Positions 24,601-36,696 of a DNA stretch of 64,000 bases are shown in pieces. The DNA lies in the NCBI RefSeq assembly GCF_014633365.1, contig NC_068351.1, positions 14,390,907 to 14,454,906 on the forward strand. The letters run 5' to 3'. Position 1 is the stretch's first letter; each line of letters begins with the position of its first letter. The DNA comes from Diospyros lotus. Taxonomy: Eukaryota; Streptophyta; Magnoliopsida; Ericales; Ebenaceae. A program made the position numbers and the translations under genes. The notes below the pieces were generated by a model. That model was not told where the DNA came from, ran no database searches, and saw only the letters and a program-made list of their open reading frames with translations.

Positions 24601-27600
24601 ACTAGTGCTTAGACCTGAGATGATATGAATATCTATGTATTGGTGAATTAGAATTTCAGCGATATTATGTGGTTGTTCTAATCAAGAATAATCATACGTA
24701 TCTATGTGCTTGATTCAGTGATACATGAGGCATGTGTGCATCAGACATGAAATCTATCACCTCGAGATTTTTGAGGAATATATCCTATGCGATCTAGTAA
24801 TCACTTGACAATAAATCCTTGGCTGAGGTAATATGACAATGGAATTTGTTCCATAAGGGTTGTATCATAATTAGTCAAGATTGATTTTGGATTTGATCAT
24901 ATGACGAGATTAAGAGATTCGACCTACTGACCATGATCTCATATCTTGTCGAGATATAGGATGATAGAAGGACCGTATTGCATGGTAACATAGTAAAAGG
25001 TTTACAATGCCCGCTTCACAATAAATTGGGTAATCATGACATATTGCTAAGTGTCACTCATGATTTACGAGAATTAATCGTTGATTATTCTCGTTGCCAA
25101 TTTATTTGTGAACTCAGAAAGTCCCACCTAAAAGAAATCATTTTCAAAGAGAAGATGGATAAATTAGTAATTTTATAATTACTAATTATAGTACATTTAT
25201 TTATTGGATAAATAAGAATAATTAAATGATTATATTGTGAATATAATTATTTAATCATTAATTGGATTAGGCCTTTTGCTAGCACATTAGACTTAACCCA
25301 ATGGCACTATTGGTTTGGATTCAAAAACTCCATTTGATTGGGCTTGGCCCAATAGTATTAAATGGAATGGGCTTAGGAAGCCCAACTCATTTCCATTAAA
25401 AGAGTAGGGTTAATGGAGCTCTATAAATAGATCCATTAACCTTTCATTTACTATCTTTTGAAACTCTTGAATCACTTGTGAGTTGAGAGAATTTGAAGAA
25501 GTGGTGTGAATCCAAAAGGTAAGTTAGAAATTTTTGTGAAAAAATTCTTCTACTTATCACTCTCTTTGATATTCTTGGATAGAAGTGATTTCGGGTGGAC
25601 CGACTTGGCATCTTACACTTTGAGGATTATACAGTGGGAAACCTAACGGTGAAATCGGATTTTATCAAAGAGGTAACTTTTCGTTTTTGTTTTCAATTTG
25701 TAAATCATAATTTTTGAAAAATGGAATACCTGCAAACTAATTTTTAATTCCGCTGTGCATATGATGAGATCTATGTAATCCCAACAATGTTATCATGGCC
25801 TAAACCAGGGAATGTCATATCACTAAGGGGATTCTTGGGATTGACCAATTATTACAGGCGATTCGTAAGAAATTATGGAGTGATAAGCAAGCCGTTAACT
25901 GACCTATTGAAGAAGGACGGCTTTAAGTGGAGTGAAAGAGCAGAAGCTACATTTGGGAATCTTAAACAGGCTATGAGTCAGGTGCCTATACTTGACATTC
26001 CTAACTTCAACAAACCGTTTACCTTAGAGACAGATGCGAGTGGCACAGGTATGGGGTTTATTCTATCCCAAGATGGGCGACCTTTGGCTTTTATGAGCCA
26101 AGCCTTGGCTCTAAGGCATCAAGGGCTAAGTACATATGATAAGGAGCTACTAGCAATCCTTGTGGTAGTTGAAAAATTGAGGCATTACTTGGAGGTTGGA
26201 CAGTTTATCATAAGAACTGATCACGAAAGCCTCAAATTTCTAACTCACCAAAAGTTGAACACCAATTTGCAGAGAAAGGGAATGACAAAGTTGATGGGGT
26301 TAGAGTTTGTGATTCAATACAGAAAAGGAAAGGAGAATGTTGCAGCCGACACGTTATCACGGTGCCATGAGGACGGGCAATGTGCAGCCACATTTGTGTT
26401 GATACCGGATTGGTACCAAGAAGTAACAAGTAGTTATGACAAGGGATTGTGGACACATGAATTAATGGAACAACTGAGCATAGACAACAACAGCAAACAA
26501 GGTCTACAAACTATGCACGACTCACCCTTAGGGGGACATTCCGAGATTCAAAATACATATAGAAAAGTGAAGCAGGTATTCTTTTGGTCAGGATTAAAGA
26601 AATCGATGATGGAATACATACTCGAGTGCGACGTTTGCAAAAGATGCAAGCATGAATCAGTGGCTAAACCAGGTTTGTTGCAACCACTGGCACTACCTGA
26701 TCGGGCCTGGGCTAACATTACAATGGATCTTATAGAAGGTCTGCCACGCTCAGAAGGGAAGAATTGTGTGTTGGTCATGGTAGACAGGTTGACTAAATAC
26801 AACCACTTCCTTGGTCTTGCCCATCCCTTCACAAGACTAGAAGTAGCCAGAGAATTCTTAGATCATGTAGTGAAGCTACACGGGGTACCTCAATCTATCA
26901 TCTCAGATAGGGATAAAGTGTTTACTAGTTTATTTTGACGGGAGTTGTTCAGAGCATTGGGTTCTAAGCTTCTTATGTCAACTGCTTACCATCCCGAGAC
27001 CGATGGCTAATCGGAGAGAGTCAACCAATGCTTGGATGCCTACCTCAAATGTTTTTGTTTTGCACAACCTAAAGGATGGAACAAATGGTTGTCCTTGGCA
27101 CAATGGTGGTATAATTCCATCCACCATCATTCCATAGGGATGACGCCATTTGAGGCCTTATACGGGTACAAGCCTAACTCAGTATGGATGGGCGGAGAGC
27201 CAACTTCGGTGACAGATGTGGACTCCTACCTACAACACTGGCAGAATGTCTTATAAACTCTTAAAACGGAATTGGCTAAGGCATAGAACCGAACAAAGCA
27301 GATGGAAAATAAGAAGAGGAGTGAAAGAGAATTCAAGATAGGAGAAGAAGTGTACCTCAAACTCAGCCAGCCCCAACTCAAATCCATCTTAAAGCAAAAG
27401 GTGACTACGCTCAATCCAAAATTTTACGGACCTTACCCCATCACAGAACGGGTGGGACCAATAGCTTACAGATTACAACTACCCAAAGGAACCCAAGTCC
27501 ACCCCTTGTTCCATGTGTTCCTTCTCAGGAAAGTTACCAGAATTCAAGTTGCCAGCTGGCCCCTACCGATACCCTTTCGGGAACTAGAGCCAGTAGTCCA

Positions 27601-27718
27601 ACCAGTCGCCGTTATAAACAAGAGGGTAATCTTTCAACAAGGGGCCCCTATCACTCAGGTGCTAGTCCAATGGTCTACACTACACCCAGACAATAGTACG
27701 TGGGAATACCTCCCATAA
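21631..27718 (+). pseudogene. Degenerate gag-pol of the exon-inserted chromovirus
   Basis: In order: Gag (from 21631, long open part 22218-23312), a zinc-knuckle-like CYRC...HHC near 22665-22705, protease with the motif reading NSG (near 22895) instead of the catalytic DSG/DTG, reverse transcriptase with intact FFDD at 23927-23938, a break caused by the nested solo LTR, RNase H with ETDASG near 26030, integrase with its zinc finger and core (26500-26990), and a chromodomain ending in STWEYLP (27660-27716). Many in-frame TAG/TAA codons lie at expected Gln or Trp positions, so the element cannot encode its own proteins. Confidence 0.9.
24130..25786. mobile_element. Large solo LTR nested in chromovirus pol
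   Basis: The 1657-base insert starts TGTTAGATAT and ends ATCCCAACA and is flanked by a perfect ATGTT duplication (24125-24129 and 25787-25791). Removing the insert and one copy rejoins the pol reading frame. It has a TATA-like CTATAAATAGA near 25420 and no coding region or primer binding site, which favours a solo LTR over a complete element. Confidence 0.85.
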
Positions 27719-27795
27719 TTTCTCCACCAGTTTCCCAACACAGCCAGCTTGCTTAACATTCTTGGGGACAAGAATTAATTCAAGGGGAGGGGAGT

Positions 27796-28113
27796 TGTCC
27801 TGTACCTAGGGGAGCTTACTGTAATAAATGCATAATAAGAGAGGCGGGTGTCATTACTAGAATTCTATAGAAGATTGAATGCGGTAATAGGGCCATTCTG
27901 TTGGCGCCAACTGTTGGGAACAAAGTATATAAAGCTTGGCCCAATACAATTGTAAGCATCGAACACTTTTGAATTGATTCCTATTCAAATTCTCCCCCTA
28001 ATTCTACAATTCTCTCCCTCTCAATTCTTCTCCATTCTCTTTCCCTACTCTTCTGATTCCCGCCTAAACTTTCTCATAAGAAGAACCCCTGTCGAATCCA
28101 AGAGGATACGACA
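27796..28113 (+). repeat. Right LTR of the exon-inserted chromovirus
   Basis: Begins TGTCCTGTACC and ends CGACA. It follows the polypurine tract AAGGGGAGGGGAG. The palindromic E2F-like site is at 27900-27911 and TATATAA at 27926-27932. Confidence 0.93.
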
Positions 28114-28198
28114 TAATTGTAGGGAAGCAATTTTGTGGATCTTTGGTTTGAGTTTCTGAGCATCCATACTATCTGAATACCTTATTGATAATATACAG

Positions 28199-29309
28199 GT
28201 AAAACTTACTTCTCTGTTCAATTGCATTCGTAAAACATGTACCACTTTGTTAGCTTATATGCAATCAAACCATTTACTAGTGCAAAGAATTAATATTCTT
28301 CCAATTTTTCAGTTCTATATTTGTTTTAACTATTTGAATAATGTGGAATGTTTTAGGGAAACTTTTTCTGTGTTTCCAAGATGCAGAATTCTTTTATTTA
28401 TATTGTCAAACAGTAGCATCTTCAAAATCATTGAAATCAATGATTGCAAATGTGAACCCCGTTATTAGATGTCCATAGTAGATAATGAATAAACTTCAGT
28501 AATTCATACCTACTAGCTGTGTAATTTGCAGACATTATACTGACTTTATAACATTCTGCTTCCCTGTAATTAGTGTAGCACTATGGAAATTCACAGCAGA
28601 AATGCTAAGGTGAAGATATTTAAAAAGTGTTTCTCAGAAAATAAATTTTTCCACTTTGAACTGGTATAGCTATTTTATACCAAATTATGCAGTATTGGCA
28701 CTCTACAGAACTGTTTCCTTAAATAGGATCAAGAAAATCATAGTTAGGTTATGTAATTGTATAAAAAAACCAAAACAGATGTACAGACTCAAAATTGGTC
28801 CATGAGAGAAGTTTTTTTTTTTTTTTTTTTTTGGGGGGGGGGGTTTCAAAATCAGTGGTTTAGTATACTCCGCTACTTTGGAGCCCTTTATTTTTCTTTG
28901 CACTGCCACCTCATAAAGCTCTTTATAAACAGGTATTGCACCATCCCCTTGATTATATTTGTCAAAATCCGTGGATGGATAATATATTTACTAATTATTT
29001 CATGTAAGTGTCCTGGACCATACTTTGACAGGCTTGAGTTTTGAACTAAGTTGGTTAGCCTTCAAACATTAACTCGTGAGTGACCCAACCTTCTTAAACT
29101 CTTATTTAGCCTGCCTGTATTTCACAATGAACAAACTAGCTTCAGCCCCCATGAGAACATTTGATGATTTATCTGTAAATTTCAATTTCAGTGGCCTTCC
29201 TTTGAACATGAATTGTTGAGCTCTCCTTCATGTTGGCAGAATTAATTTGAGGTGATTGTTGATTTGCATGAGATGTTAATGGTTCCATTCATTTCCTGCC
29301 CTTTTTCAG
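28199..29309. other. Intron sequence of the CAX pseudogene
   Basis: Non-coding, with a T21G11 homopolymer junction at 28812-28843. No element boundary seen. Confidence 0.45.
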
Positions 29310-29858
29310 GGTTCATCTGACTCATAGAATCTACCTGTTTCTTTTATTAGTTTCATTGTGCCTCCACTAATAGGGGATGCAGATGCTATCTATTCAGCTA
29401 TGAAGGATGAGCTTGTGAGTGCTTGAAAATTGGAATAAACTTTTCCTACTTGTGTTTATTTAGCTAATTTACCTTTCTCTTCTACAGGACAACACCCTGA
29501 GAGCTATAGTTGGATCATCCGTAAGGAAATGGATATTTGTTATAAGGCCCTGATACTCCCTATTCAATTTAAAGTGAAAAAAAAGTGACCAGTTCATTCT
29601 GTCCCAATTACTTTTCAACTATGTTAGCTTCATCTGACTATAAATGCCACAGCTAAGTGGTTGAAACCATTCTATTATTGGTAGATAGATAAATTTCTGC
29701 AGATTGCTTAGCGGCTTAAAGTTCTGGTCTTGAGCAATGCAGATACCCTTGAGTGTGGTTGCGGGTTGGTTTATGGGAAAACCAGTGGACTTGAATTTTG
29801 GACTCTTTGAGACAGCTACGCTGTTTATCACAGTTTACTGGTGGCATTGTTTCTGCAG

Positions 29859-30495
29859 GTTGGTTTATCTATTTGCTTTACCTACAGATTATTTATTTTC
29901 TGTAATTGGTATTTATGTTTCCTGTGTAAAGGTTAAAAATACTTAAAATGGACAGAAGCTCCTAAAACTAATAAAACAAGACAAAACCATGGAGCCCATA
30001 ATACTCATCAACCTAAAGCCCCAAAATAAGGCTCAGTGCCTTTGGCCAAAACTTGATTAGATACAGTTCAACTTAGCTCCATCAAGAAAACTAATTTTCT
30101 TTTTATCATATTTTATTTTAGTCGAGTAATGAAGATAGTTCTCTGTTCCATTTCTTTTAGTGAGTCTCCTCATTATAGGGCATGATAAGTGATTTGAGGT
30201 TTTCCTTTTTCAGTTAGTGTCATTTATCAAAATATTTGCTAAACTAGAGCATTAGACAGCCTAAGTTGCAATAGAGACCATTTGGCTATTCACTCGTCTA
30301 TCTTTTATAGCTAGGAGCCACTTTAACACTATTATGTAACTTTTATTTTTTAATCCTACATTTTTTGTATGGCAACACATTTGTTGTAACATCTTTATCT
30401 CCATTAAGTCATTCCACGTTAGAACATTTTCAAAATAAGTAAAAAGTTTATAATACTTTATGAATAGTTGCATCTTTTAAAGAAAAAATACATCT
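29859..30495. other. Sequence after the last recognisable CAX pseudogene exon
   Basis: The expected terminal exon is not visible. AT-rich, no other feature. Confidence 0.4.
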
Positions 30496-31199
30496 TGTTG
30501 AGTATAGTGAAGCATCAAATCCTTAAACGCTGCCATTTTGATAATAGATGGAAGGCCAGGTGGCAACCATACACTGGCTACTTCAAAACACTGTTGTTTT
30601 GGAACTCGTGTGCTTGGATGGCCCAAAATGACAACCTTTCTCATCGTTTTATGGCACGTTTGATTCTTCCGTAACATGTTGTCTTTTAGCCTATTGTTAT
30701 TGGAGTCATTGATCTGATTCCCAACACCTATCTAACCGTTGCTTTGTTACGTCCTCTACCTATTGATATCCCTCTATTTCTTGAAATTTGTGCAACAAAA
30801 AGCAAGAAAAGGCAGTCAAGTTCTTTAGGGTTTTCTCTCTCGTTGTTTTTCTATACATGTTCTTCATTTCCTCTAGTTCATAGGGATGCCTTCCGATTTG
30901 TATGTAATCTTTGGGCATTTTGTTAGAGAACCAGTGAGTGTATAGTGGAGATGAAAGTTTGTACAGTGAGGGTGTAAACATTTTTTTTGAATAGTGCAGT
31001 GAACTCTTCTCGCTAGAGCTCAACGTGGGTGTAGCCCCATTTTTAAGGGTGAACCACGATAAAATATTGTTGTGTTCTTTTCATTTTGTTTATTGTTTTT
31101 ATGTTTGTGTATGTTTATGTTTCCGGCCTTTGAATAGTTATTTCAAATTCGGTTTGGTTCTAAGTGTTAGAGGTGGCCGAGCCTTTTCTCATCCCAACA
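30496..31199 (+). repeat. Left LTR of the Tork-like Copia
   Basis: 704 bases, TG...CA ended, immediately before GTGGTATCAGAGC. Confidence 0.9.
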
Positions 31200-31401
31200 G
31201 TGGTATCAGAGCATAGTTTTGGGATTCATGTTTTAGGGTTAGGTCCAATCAGAATTTAGGTTGTTCAAATCTTGGGTTACCTTGTGTTGTTCGTATCGAT
31301 TTGATTCTCTAGGGTTTACTATGAGCCTCTATCAGTTGGGTGTTTTACTGTGTGAGTCTCAATCAGTGTAACGAGTTAAGTTACCTTCGTGCAAGGCGAA
31401 T

Positions 31402-34400
31402 ATGAGATCTATTCAATTTGAAATAGGAATATTCAATGGTAAAGGCGATTTTGAAAGTTGGAAAAAAAAAAAGAGAGTCTTACTCTCTCGTCACAAGGTA
31501 TTTATAGCGCTAGAACCTGATGACATGAAATGGAATGTGGAGCAGATTGGAATGACTGCTGAGATTAGAAAAGAGGCCTTCAACCTCATATTCCTCTAAT
31601 TGAGTGACTGTAATACGTAAGGTTGATGGTATGGATAATCCTATTGATTTTTAGAATAAACTTGAATTCTTATATGCTGTTATGACTGCTCCTAATCTAG
31701 GTTACCTTAAAGGAATGCTATTTAATTTTAAAATAGATGCCTCTAAGTCTATGGATGAGAATATTGATGAATTTACTAGATTTATTTTATTGTGAAGAGG
31801 TACTGATCAAGTCCTAAGTGATACTAATGGAGTTATGATATTATTGAATTCTTTGCGTAAAGAGTACAATGTTGTTAAACATGCTTTACAGTATACTAGT
31901 ATTGTCCCTAGGTTAGAGATTGTTATTTCTGGGATTAAGACTAGAGAATTAGAACTAACTACTTCTAAGATACTTGGCAGTAATTTGTTTGTAAAAGGAA
32001 AAAGTGATTAAAAAAATAAAGTAATGCCGTAAACATTGATCAATCTGGTGGGTCAGGGTCTAAGGGTAAAAAGAAAAATAAGAAGGGAAAACAGAAACAA
32101 ACTAAGTAAAAATGTTATCGCTATGGGAAGGAATGACATATAAAGAAATATTGCTATGATTTTATTAGAAAACATAAACAAGGGGGAAATGTGACTATAG
32201 CTACTTGTAGTTCTAATAGTTTGGCTGAAGTTCTTACTATATCTAGTTCCTCTATCACTAATGAATGGATAATAGATTATGGATGTTCTTTTCATATGAA
32301 TCCAAATATTGAATGGTTTCAAAATTTTAATGATAGAGAAACTGGTACTGTGTACATGAGAAACAATCATTCTTGTAGTATTCAAGGCATGGGTGATATC
32401 TCTCTTAAATTGCATGATAATAAAATTAGAATGCTTATTGGTGTGAGATATATGCCTGATTTAAAAAGAAATTTGATTTCTCTTGGTACTTTAGATGAAT
32501 TAGGTTTCTCTTATAAAGTTGAAAATGGCTTTAGTATGTATTTAAAAATGATGATCTAATTCTTACTGATACTAAGAAGCATGGTTTGTATGTCTTGAAT
32601 GGTTGTTGTTAAATCCCTGTTGATACATCTTTTGCTTGTGTGGTTAAATCTGATAAGATAGAGTTATGACACTTAAGACTTGGTCACATGAGCCAGAAAG
32701 ATTTACAGGATCTGTCAAACCAAGGTTACCTTAGTTCAGTGCTTGTAGAACTCCTGGATTTCTGTGAACCTTGTGTTCTGGGCAAGCAACACAGATTAAT
32801 CTTCCATAAAGGAACTCACCTGGCGAAGGCATAACTGGAATACTTGCATACAGATCTGTGGGGTCCTTCGCAAATGCCTACTCATGGTAGTAACAGGTAT
32901 TTTCTATCCATTATTGATGATTTTACAAGGAAAATTTTGTTGTTTCTGCTTAAAACTAAGGATTAGATTTTAGAAAGATTTAAAACTTGGAAAACCTTTA
33001 GTAGAAAACTAAACTGATTAGAAAATTAAAATTTTAAGAACTGACAATGGGTTAGAATTTTGCAGTAAGGAGTTTGATGAGTTTTGTAACTCTCATTGTA
33101 TACTTAGGCATAAAATAGTAACGAACACAACCCAGCAAAATGGGGTGACTGAGAGAATGAATAGAACACTGTTATAAAAGGTAAGATGCTTATTGTTTAC
33201 TTATGGTATGCCAAAATCTTTTTGGGGAGATGCTCTCTCAACTGTTGCACACTTAGTAAATAGAAACTCCTCAACAGTTTTAGACCTTAGCTGCTCGGAG
33301 AAAAAATGGACAAGTAGGAAGCTGAACCTAAACTACCTTAGAGTGTTTAGATGTGAAGCTTATGCACACCAATTTGAGGGAAAGTTAGAGCCTAGGTGCA
33401 TGAAGTGTGTATTTGTTGGCTATCAAAAAGGGACTAAAGACTATAGGCTATGGGATAAGCATTCAGGTGGAGTCAAGATAATTATAAGCATGGATGTCTT
33501 ATTTAATGAGGTTGTCTTTCCTTGCAAATTAACAAACATAGAGGTAGGCACTAAACCCAAAACCCCGGATGATTATGTTATTACAAGAGGTACTTAACTT
33601 GAGGTGGAGGAGCCGACAGGATTTGATAACCTGCCAGTTGCTCCCACCTCTCAAGAGCCAAACATAGGAGATGATTCCTTACCAGCATCCAACTCGGATC
33701 AAACCTCTGATTATGAAATTGATCAGGAGGAGAATGATGATCCTAAGATTGAGGTGGATCAACATGACTCCTTTCAACAAGATCTCAAGGACTACCAACT
33801 AACTTGAGACGGAAGTAGGAGGGTTGTAAGACCTCCTACAAGATATGCTTATACAGATTTAGTTTTTTGTACCTTAGTTGTAGGAATGAAAATGAGTAGT
33901 GAGTCGTCTAGTTATGAGGAAGCTGTCAGCTCCCAAGATTGCACCAAGTGGCAGCAAGCTATGGATGGGGAGATGGCTTCTTTGATGGCCAATGGAACCT
34001 GAAAATTAGTTCCAAAACCAGTGAAGTAGAAGCTAATTCAGTGTAAGTGGTTGTTCATGCTCAAAAAATGTATGACTCCCTCTGACCCCATTAGATATAA
34101 AGCTAGATTAGTAGTAAAGGGTTTTACTCAAAATGATGGCATAGATTATAATAAAATTTTCTCATTTGTAGTAAAGTTTAAAACTATTCGCATGATGCTT
34201 GTTATAATTGTGCATTTTGACTTAGAACTGGAACAATTAGATGTCAAAACTATTTTTCTACATGGTGACCTTGATGAGCAAATATATATGATGCAACTTG
34301 CTGGGTATATTAATTCTTTTTACCCTGAACATATTTGTCTGCTTAAAAAATCAATCCCCTAGGTAATGGTATAAAAAAATTGATAATTTTGCTATAGAGA

Positions 34401-35437
34401 CTCATTTTGCTATAAGTAAATATGACAATTGTTTTTACTTCTTACTCTTTGATATTCCTGTTTGCTTGTTATTATATGTAGATGATATTTTACTAATTAG
34501 TAAGTCTCAGTCTAAAATCTGTAAATTGAAATCTTTGTTAAATACAAATTTTGACATAAAAGACCTAGAACCTAGTAAAGAAATTTTGGAAATGGTGATT
34601 GAGAGAGATAGAATAGATTTAGTTTAAAGATACATCAACATGACTATTTATTGAAAATAGTGTATAAATTTGGCATGTCTGAATGCAAACCTATAAGTGT
34701 TCCTTTGGCTGGACATTTTATTTTATCAAAGTCTCAGTGTCGTTCATTTGATTTTGAGTTTATTAAGATGGACATATGCAAATGTGATTGGAACTATCGT
34801 GTACTCAATGATTAGTACCAGGCCAAACTTTGCATATTCAATTTCATTACTTAGTAGATTTATGTCTAATATTGGAAAATCTTATTGTGATGCTTTGAAA
34901 TACTTGTTAAGGTATATTGGTGGTTCTGTAAATGTTGATTTGAATTATAAGAAAAGATGTGATACACTTGATCTTGTGGGGTTTGTAGACTCTGATTTTG
35001 CAACGAATTGAGCCTCTAGAAAATCTACTACTGCTTTCTTCTTCACTTTAGATGGTAACTGCATCAGTTGGAAATCATAATTGTAGTCTCTGGTTGCATT
35101 GTCTTTCACTGAAGCAGAATGTGTGGTAGTGACAGATGCATTCAAAAAGGTTATATGGCTTCAAGGCCTTCTAAAGGAGATCTATCTGCTAGAAAGTAAA
35201 ATTGTGGTGTTTTTAGATAGCTAAAGTGTTATCTATTTATGCAAAAACCCAATATATCATGAAAGAACTAAGCATGTGGATGTGGGATACTATTTTGTAA
35301 GAGATCAAGTGTCTAATGTTGTTGTGAGGATTCAAAAAGTGCCTACTGAAGACAATTCAGCTGACGTGGGAACAAAAATAGTGACTCCAACCAAGTTCAA
35401 ACATTGTTTGGATTTGTTGCATGTTGATGTTGGTTGA
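31402..35437 (+). pseudogene. Degenerate Copia gag-pol
   Basis: Pieces in Copia order: Gag (FEIGIFNGKGDFESWKKK, 31402-31600), a damaged zinc knuckle near 32110 in which the second Cys reads Tyr, protease with DYG near 32276 in place of DSG/DTG, GAG-pre-integrase zinc finger, integrase core (TDLWGP near 32855, TDNG near 33040, GVTERMNRTL near 33145), reverse transcriptase with YVDD intact near 34480, and RNase H (around 34900-35400). Stops and frameshifts are spread throughout, so no functional protein is possible. Confidence 0.85.
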
Positions 35438-35534
35438 AGGGTAGACCAACAAGAGTGATGATGGCGAGGATTGAAGCATGCTGCATAATATTGGAAAGTG
35501 TGACCTTGAGGTGTTGAAGTTTCAAGGTGGAGAT

Positions 35535-36242
35535 TATTGAGTATAGTGAAGCATTAACTCCTTAAACGCTGATGTTTTGATAAGGGATGGAAGGCCAGGT
35601 GGCAACCACACACTGGCTGCTCCAAAACGTTGTCGCTCCAATGTTTTGGAGCCCATGTGCTTGGATGGCCCAAAACGGCAACCTCCCTCGTCATTTTTAT
35701 GGCACATTTGATTCTTTCGTAACATTTTGTTGTTTAGCCTGCTGCTATTAAAGTTGTTGATCTAATTCCCAGCGCCTATCTATACCGTTGTTTTGCTTCA
35801 TCCTCTACCTATTGATATCCCTCTATTTCTCGAGATTTGTGCAACAAAAAGCAAGAAAAGGTAGTCGGGTTCTTTAGGGTTTTCTCTCTCGTTATTTTTT
35901 TGTACATGTTCTTCATTTCCTTTAGTTCATAGGGATGCCTTCCGATTTGTATGTAATTTTTGGACATTTTTATTAGAGAACAAGTGAGTGTATAATAAGG
36001 GTGAAAGTTTGTACAGTGAGGGTGTAAACATTTTTCCAACTAATGCAATGAGCTCTTTTCGATGGAGCTCAACGTAGATATAGTCTTTTTTTTAAGGATA
36101 AATCACGATAAAATCTTGATATGTTCTTTTTATTTTATTTATTGTTTTTATGTTTGTGCATGTTTATGCTTCTAGCCTTTGAATAGTTGTTTCAAATTCG
36201 ATTTGATTCTAAATGTTAGAGGTGGTTGAGCTCGTCCCAACA
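35535..36242 (+). repeat. Right LTR of the Tork-like Copia
   Basis: Starts TATTGAG where the left LTR has TGTTGAG, so the terminal TG is mutated. Ends CCCAACA, followed by CATCT. Confidence 0.9.
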
Positions 36243-36257
36243 CATCTCTTAATAAAT

Positions 36258-36530
36258 GGATGCAAATGATAGTTAATTAACTATTAACTATCCAAGTGAC
36301 TATTTAAATAGTCACAACTATACATAAAAGGGTAGTTAAATATTAGTTAATTAACTATAACCTATTAACTAACTTGATGACTGTTATTTAAAAGTCATAA
36401 CTTTTCATTGAAGAGATTATTATTTTAAAGACTATCTCAATAGTCACACATTTTTATTAAATGATGTTATGATTGGCAATTAACTACTCTTGTTAGTTAA
36501 ATAGTGACTAGTTTAATAGTCACATTTTTT
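36258..36530. repeat. Palindrome-rich repeats of TAGTTAATTAACTA and GACTATTTAAATAGTC
   Basis: The 14-base and 16-base motifs are each perfect palindromes. Whole or partial copies recur in the order TAGTTAATTAACTA then RACTATTYAAATAGTCAC, about three to four times. They are not part of the Copia LTR. Confidence 0.55.
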
Positions 36531-36696
36531 TCTTTAAAAGATGCCAAGGCTGCTAATAACTGTACAAGTAATTTATATTGTGCCTACTTGGAAAAGTTAC
36601 AATGATTTAAAAAAGGGTGCAGACAACCTTATAAATTGAGTGCTCATATGGTTCAAAAGAGATATATGTTTTTTCATATTTGGAGATCATTCTTAA

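Larger units (their letters stand above)
21261..28113 (+). mobile_element. Gypsy chromovirus (Reina-like) inserted in a CAX exon
   Basis: Two 318-base LTRs (21261-21578 and 27796-28113) share TGTCG/CGACA-type termini; by eye they differ at about 15 sites (about 95% identical). A primer binding site resembling the initiator-Met type (TGGTATCAAAGC) follows the left LTR, and a purine tract precedes the right LTR. Flanking sequence TAGTC (21256-21260) and TAATT (28114-28118) fits one duplicated TAGTT with a change in each copy. Without the nested solo LTR and its TSD the element is about 5.2 kb. Short LTRs, this size and a C-terminal chromodomain suggest the Reina clade. Confidence 0.92.
17588..29858 (+). 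pseudogene. CAX2/5-like (pseudo): CAX2/CAX5-like vacuolar cation/proton exchanger pseudogene
   Basis: Exon remnants matching a type I-B CAX (tonoplast Ca2+/Mn2+:H+ antiporter) are, with approximate ends: 17588-17807, 18056-18123, 18211-18239, 19381-19577, 19752-19940, 21212-21260 resuming at 28119-28198, 29310-29414, 29488-29520 and 29743-29858. Exons of 68, 29 and 197 bases equal those of the second copy. Damage: the first coding exon is 47 bases shorter than its paralogue (frameshift); TAG replaces the residue after PQVL in the fifth exon; a Gypsy element splits the next exon, which also has TGA at an expected Trp; TAG follows GSSDS; the first signature GNATE reads GNLTD and the second, GNAAEH, has become GDADAI with residues lost; two extra bases follow LFITV; the last exon is not found. 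It cannot make an exchanger. Confidence 0.92.
30496..36242 (+). mobile_element. Copia retrotransposon (Tork-like), heavily decayed
   Basis: LTRs at 30496-31199 (TGTTGAG...CCCAACA) and 35535-36242 flank a coding region. A perfect CATCT duplication lies at 30491-30495 and 36243-36247. A primer binding site, TGGTATCAGAGC, follows the left LTR after one base, and a purine-rich AAGGTGGAGA precedes the right LTR. The LTRs differ by many substitutions and indels, so this insertion looks older than the chromovirus and Copia copies elsewhere in the window. Confidence 0.92.
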
